DNA of 64,000 nt. Origin: Gymnorhina tibicen (Eukaryota > Chordata > Aves > Passeriformes > Artamidae). A program made the position numbers and the translations under genes. Positions 61,820 through 64,000 of the stretch are shown piece after piece. A model generated the notes under the pieces. That model worked only from the letters and a program-made list of their open reading frames with translations, did not search any database and had not been told where the DNA came from. Position 1 is the stretch's first letter, and every line of letters starts with the position of its first letter. The DNA is taken from positions 62,001-126,000 of the forward strand of contig VXAZ01008025.1 of the NCBI GenBank assembly GCA_013399875.1, written 5' to 3'.

Positions 61820-62105
61820 GTTAGTACCTCACTATCCCTGAACAGTAAGTTCCATAGCTCAATAACTGCTTATGCAAAATATACTTCTTTAGTTTGTTTA
61901 AATGAACTACCTTCTAACTTTACCTGATGACCCATAGTTCTTTTTATAACTGAAAGTTCTTCTCCTTTAACCACTCCCACCATTTTCATGATCTATCAAA
62001 CTCTATCACATTCCCCTCTCAACCATATTTTCCGGCTACATGCTTAGTCCATGTAAGCTCTTTTTTTTCTAAAAGCCTGACAGCCCTTCTGTATTGCTTT
62101 CCTTT
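61820..62105 (-). mobile_element. Ancient, strongly diverged CR1-like LINE fragment
   Basis: In plus-strand order it shows GTAAGTTCCATAGCTCAATA, GCAAAATATACTTC and TTTGTTTAAATGAACTACC. These are followed by GATGACCCATAGTTCTT, TTTCATGATCTATCAAAC, TCTATCACATTCCCCTCTC and AAGCTCTTTTTTTTCTAAAA. This is the landmark order of old reptile/bird CR1 ORF2-3' UTR in reverse complement. No reading frame survives. Confidence 0.6.
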
Positions 62106-64000
62106 TATCTTATCAAATCCTAATATGTCCTATGGAGGTCAGGAGAGGAGAGAAGGGAATATAGATGCACATATAATACTCTTAACTATAAACTGCACTG
62201 GGTCCTTGCAGCATGACATAGTTTTCTGGTTTGTTCTGTACTCCTTTTCTAATAATTTTTACTACTTTTTTTGCATAAGCACTAGCAAGTTTTACCCAAT
62301 CCCATTGTGAAATCTAAAATATAACAATGGCTTGCTGTGACTGCAAGGCAATCTACACACTATTCAAACGTCCATGTTAATCCTTCTTCCCTACATACAT
62401 ATATGTACACATGTACTTAGAGATCCGAGTAATACATGACTGTAAGAACAAAGATGCATAAATTATCATTTACGTAGACTCTAAATATCTGAAAAATACT
62501 GTCCTGTCATGTTCCTGGTAGTGGCATTGCATTTCATTGTAGTCTACAAGCAAGTAGATTCACATACATTGAAATTAATGCGCTTCTGTTTCCCTTAGCA
62601 TATGGGTCACAGAGGCAACTAAAAACTGACCAGTCTCAGCTGAAACCCTTCCCATTGTCAGACCTTTGACAAAACTTATTCCCTCCTAGTTTCCTTCAGT
62701 TATGCTCACATGCAAGCTCCAATGTTCCTTTTTCTTTTTATTAAAGTACTGGCATGGTCTTTCACTCTACACAGTTTTCATTTTAGGATATTAATATTTT
62801 GAGACTCATATAGTCCTGATGGAATCAGTCGAAATTCACCACTAGATTATAACATAATTCAAACACTTGGAAATGATGTCCCAAAGAAGCTTATTTTTAT
62901 GCAGTTTACAGTTTCCTCTTGAGCTTAGTACGTTAGTTTTCTTCTTCATGCTGCAGCATTTAAACTCGCACACAAAAACCTTTTGGTTACTTGTAGATTA
63001 CCAGCTAAGTGCTTACAACAACTGAAACAGAAATTATTTTTACAGCCTTGTGGAAACAGAAGACAATGCACTTTTTAATGTATGACCTAAGGGGCCAATT
63101 CTCATTAAAACAAACCACATCACACATCTCCGTGTAACTGTGGCAGAAATCTACTTTTTGATTGTGCACGCTTTTACTAAGATTGAGTGTTTGAACAAGC
63201 TGGAAGCATGTTACAGATGAAAACTGATGTGCAGAACAGCTATTTAGATGAAAAAGCCCTGGAAAAGTCTGGGAACTGAGCAGGTCACCTTTGCTCTCAG
63301 TCAGAGAATTTGGAAGAATAGGTGGTTGCCACAACACAACAGTGAAGAATCTATAGCTTCCCTAAAATAAAAGGGGTGTGCCCCTCCAGTAGAGGTAATA
63401 AGAGATGCTGATTTCTAAGTAATGTTTTCTATCTCCATGAACAGTATGTTTCCATGGGAATTGCTGCTTTATTTTGTAGCACATATTGCCTTGGGCTTTG
63501 CAAACTATTTCTTTTGTGATATTTTTAAGCCTTTTGTGACTGGTAAAATCCTTATGCTTTCTTCACACATACTACCCTTTTCCTGAATTTTATTAGTTCT
63601 GCAGAGGTCTCATCATTTTTTGTAATGTTCAAATAGGCTTAAATATTAAAATTTTATCTTTATTTGTAACCTATGACAAGTTTGTTTAGATTTCTTCTTG
63701 CAAAGAATAACTTACTATTCATAATTAAGGACCTAAAGAAACATGGCTGCTTTACACAAAATGATTTTTGAGTAAGACAGATTGTGCTTGTTGGACTGGA
63801 AGAAATATTGGATACTTTCAAAAGAAGAAGAAAAATTCTAGAATACTAACGTCTTCAGGTCAGCTGCCATACACCCACATTTTGGCAATATTTGCCATGA
63901 GTTTTGAATATTTTGTTTTTGATTTTCATCCAGACTTATTTTAATTTTGGAGTTTTCTTGTTTTTCTATTGAGATCTGAAGACAACCCAACAGCCAACAC
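62106..64000. other. Unique AT-rich non-coding sequence to the window end
   Basis: No gene, LTR or recent CR1 is visible. A 110-codon minus-strand frame (63005-63337) has no recognisable domain. Confidence 0.55.

Noticed and set aside
1..64000. Search for tRNA, rRNA, CRISPR arrays, bacterial operons, complete retroviral gag/pol/env and CpG islands
   Set aside because: None is visible. All retroviral remains are solo LTRs, and CpG-containing patches coincide with LTRs or CR1.

Overview
This window looks like an AT-rich, gene-poor stretch of a bird nuclear genome, most likely a songbird. The evidence is at least twelve copies or fragments of the avian/reptilian LINE CR1, several ending in its diagnostic ATTCTRTG-type 3' tail, plus four solitary LTRs of endogenous retroviruses. 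Two of those LTRs resemble families I remember from songbird genomes. Nothing is bacterial or organellar: there are no operons, rRNAs, tRNAs or CRISPR arrays.

Layout: 1-3.7 kb is unique AT-rich DNA. At 3.7-4.3 kb is a solo LTR with a perfect 5-bp target duplication. A poly-A/(TAA)n tract lies near 5.4 kb. Two CR1 insertions at 6.7-8.1 kb include 1.1 kb of decayed reverse-transcriptase sequence. From 8.1 to 33.7 kb the DNA is mostly unique, with CR1 fragments at 14.6, 21.7 and 27.2 kb. It also holds a possible conserved non-coding block (22.4-23.2 kb) and one possible minus-strand coding exon (24.27-24.43 kb). A long CR1 fragment (33.7-34.9 kb) still encodes the F-x-D-D polymerase motif. More CR1 pieces lie at 36.2, 42.3 and 46.1 kb. 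A solo LTR at 45.0-45.7 kb has a relative in the opposite orientation at 60.9-61.5 kb. A CR1 copy at 47.7-48.3 kb carries a perfect 82-bp internal tandem duplication. A 1.2-kb solo LTR at 52.0-53.1 kb contains an internal ~49-bp minisatellite. The window ends in unique DNA after an old, diverged CR1 fragment (61.8-62.1 kb).

No complete protein-coding gene can be supported. The longest open frames are either antisense to CR1 or lie in LTR repeats, or have no recognisable homology and often lack an ATG near the start. The window is best read as intergenic desert or large intron. I found no convincing new biological system. The items most worth checking are the candidate exon at 24.3 kb, the CR1 internal duplication, the inverted LTR pair, two perfect 12-13 bp hairpins (one with mirrored AP-1 sites) and the possible conserved enhancer block.
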